This document shows, piece by piece, positions 6,604 to 6,817 of a DNA stretch of 6,817 bases. Below the pieces are notes generated by a model. That model made no database searches and was not told where the DNA came from. It worked only from the letters and a program-made list of their open reading frames with translations. The stretch lies in NCBI GenBank assembly GCA_964516325.1, contig CAZFAP010000217.1, positions 1-6,817 on the forward strand, given 5' to 3'. The stretch is from CAZFAP01 sp964516325 (GTDB lineage: Bacteria; Auribacterota; JABMQX01). Each line of letters begins with the position of its first letter. Position 1 is the stretch's first letter. Made by a program: the position numbers and the translations under genes.

Positions 6604-6630
6604 GCTCCGCCGGGTCAGAGCGGGCGGAGC
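6604..6630 (-). promoter_or_regulatory. Stem-loop across the DUF1080 stop codon
   Basis: GCTCCGCC and GGCGGAGC form a perfect 8-bp stem with an 11-nt loop. On the minus strand the loop contains the TGA stop of the DUF1080 gene, and the structure ends 8 nt before the ribosome site of the SIR2-like gene. It is followed by AAAAC and not a T-run, so it does not look like a normal intrinsic terminator. It could slow or attenuate read-through, or protect the upstream message. Confidence 0.35.
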
Positions 6631-6817
6631 TGCATGTTGCGGCAAATGGCTTTTGCTTTGACTCCTTCCTGAGGGCCGCCGCCGTGGACCTGGACGGCGA
6701 TACCGCCCTTTTCGGGAAGGCGTGTCTGGTCGTCCTGATAGTCAATCATGTGGACGCCGTTCATCCAGACGGTGATTTTGGGCGGCTGACCGGAGATTTT
6801 GATTCGGAAGATGTTCC
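6615..6817 (-). CDS. DUF1080 (3-keto-disaccharide hydrolase) domain protein, C-terminal end
   Basis: Only the last 66 residues are inside the window; the gene enters from the right edge in a frame with two leading bases. The sequence NIFRIKISGQPPKITVWMNG, then VHMIDYQDD, LPEKGGIAVQVHGGG and a closing CRNMQLRPL before the stop is the standard ending of the DUF1080 concanavalin-like sandwich: a strand with a 'WMNG' turn, the 'GGIAVQVHGG' strand and the 'RN..LRPL' last strand. Proteins with this domain are usually secreted and act on, or bind, sugars; family members have been reported to hydrolyse 3-keto-glycosides. The N-terminus, and so any signal peptide or added domains, is not visible. It lies 33 nt upstream of the SIR2-like gene and in the same direction. 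Confidence 0.85.
   Translation of the reverse strand, partial: NIFRIKISGQPPKITVWMNGVHMIDYQDDQTRLPEKGGIAVQVHGGGPQEGVKAKAICRNMQLRPL

Overview
The window is GC-rich, and every confident gene lies on the minus strand. The gene content is secreted glycoside hydrolases together with ThuA-like and DUF1080 (3-keto-disaccharide hydrolase) domains. That mixture, plus short 'GGCARGATGCC' hairpin repeats between genes, is typical of polysaccharide-degrading bacteria of the Planctomycetota/Verrucomicrobiota/Hydrogenedentota kind. The assignment rests on gene content, not on a marker gene.

Layout from left to right: (1) 1-892, the N-terminal 297 codons of an IS1634-family DDE transposase that runs off the left edge. 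(2) About 893-1359, no confident gene: the AT-richer IS end, a weak plus-strand reading frame that may be a gene remnant, and a small hairpin. (3) 1360-2052, a secreted chimera whose first half is the N-terminus of a GH127 beta-L-arabinofuranosidase and whose second half is the C-terminus of a ThuA-like protein, joined in frame near 1690. (4) 2090-4477, a complete secreted multi-domain GH51 alpha-L-arabinofuranosidase, 37 nt upstream of the chimera and probably in the same transcript. (5) 4478-5183, a 706-nt gap with a tandem pair of perfect hairpins, a 14-bp palindrome and no believable gene. (6) 5184-6581, a stand-alone SIR2-like protein with intact GAGAS, TFNYD and KLHGS motifs. (7) 6615-6817, the C-terminal 66 residues of a DUF1080 protein, 33 nt upstream of the SIR2-like gene and in the same direction.

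The GH51 gene and the ancestral GH127 gene make sense as a pair that strips alpha- and beta-linked L-arabinofuranose from plant or algal polysaccharide. The downstream partner looks inactivated as a hydrolase: most of its GH127 domain, including the expected catalytic region, is gone and has been replaced by part of a ThuA domain. The SIR2-like gene resembles NAD-consuming defence proteins, but no recognisable defence partner is visible here.

I see no clearly new multi-gene system. The two things most worth checking are the GH127-ThuA junction (real deletion fusion or misassembly) and the isolated SIR2-like gene tucked behind a DUF1080 gene.
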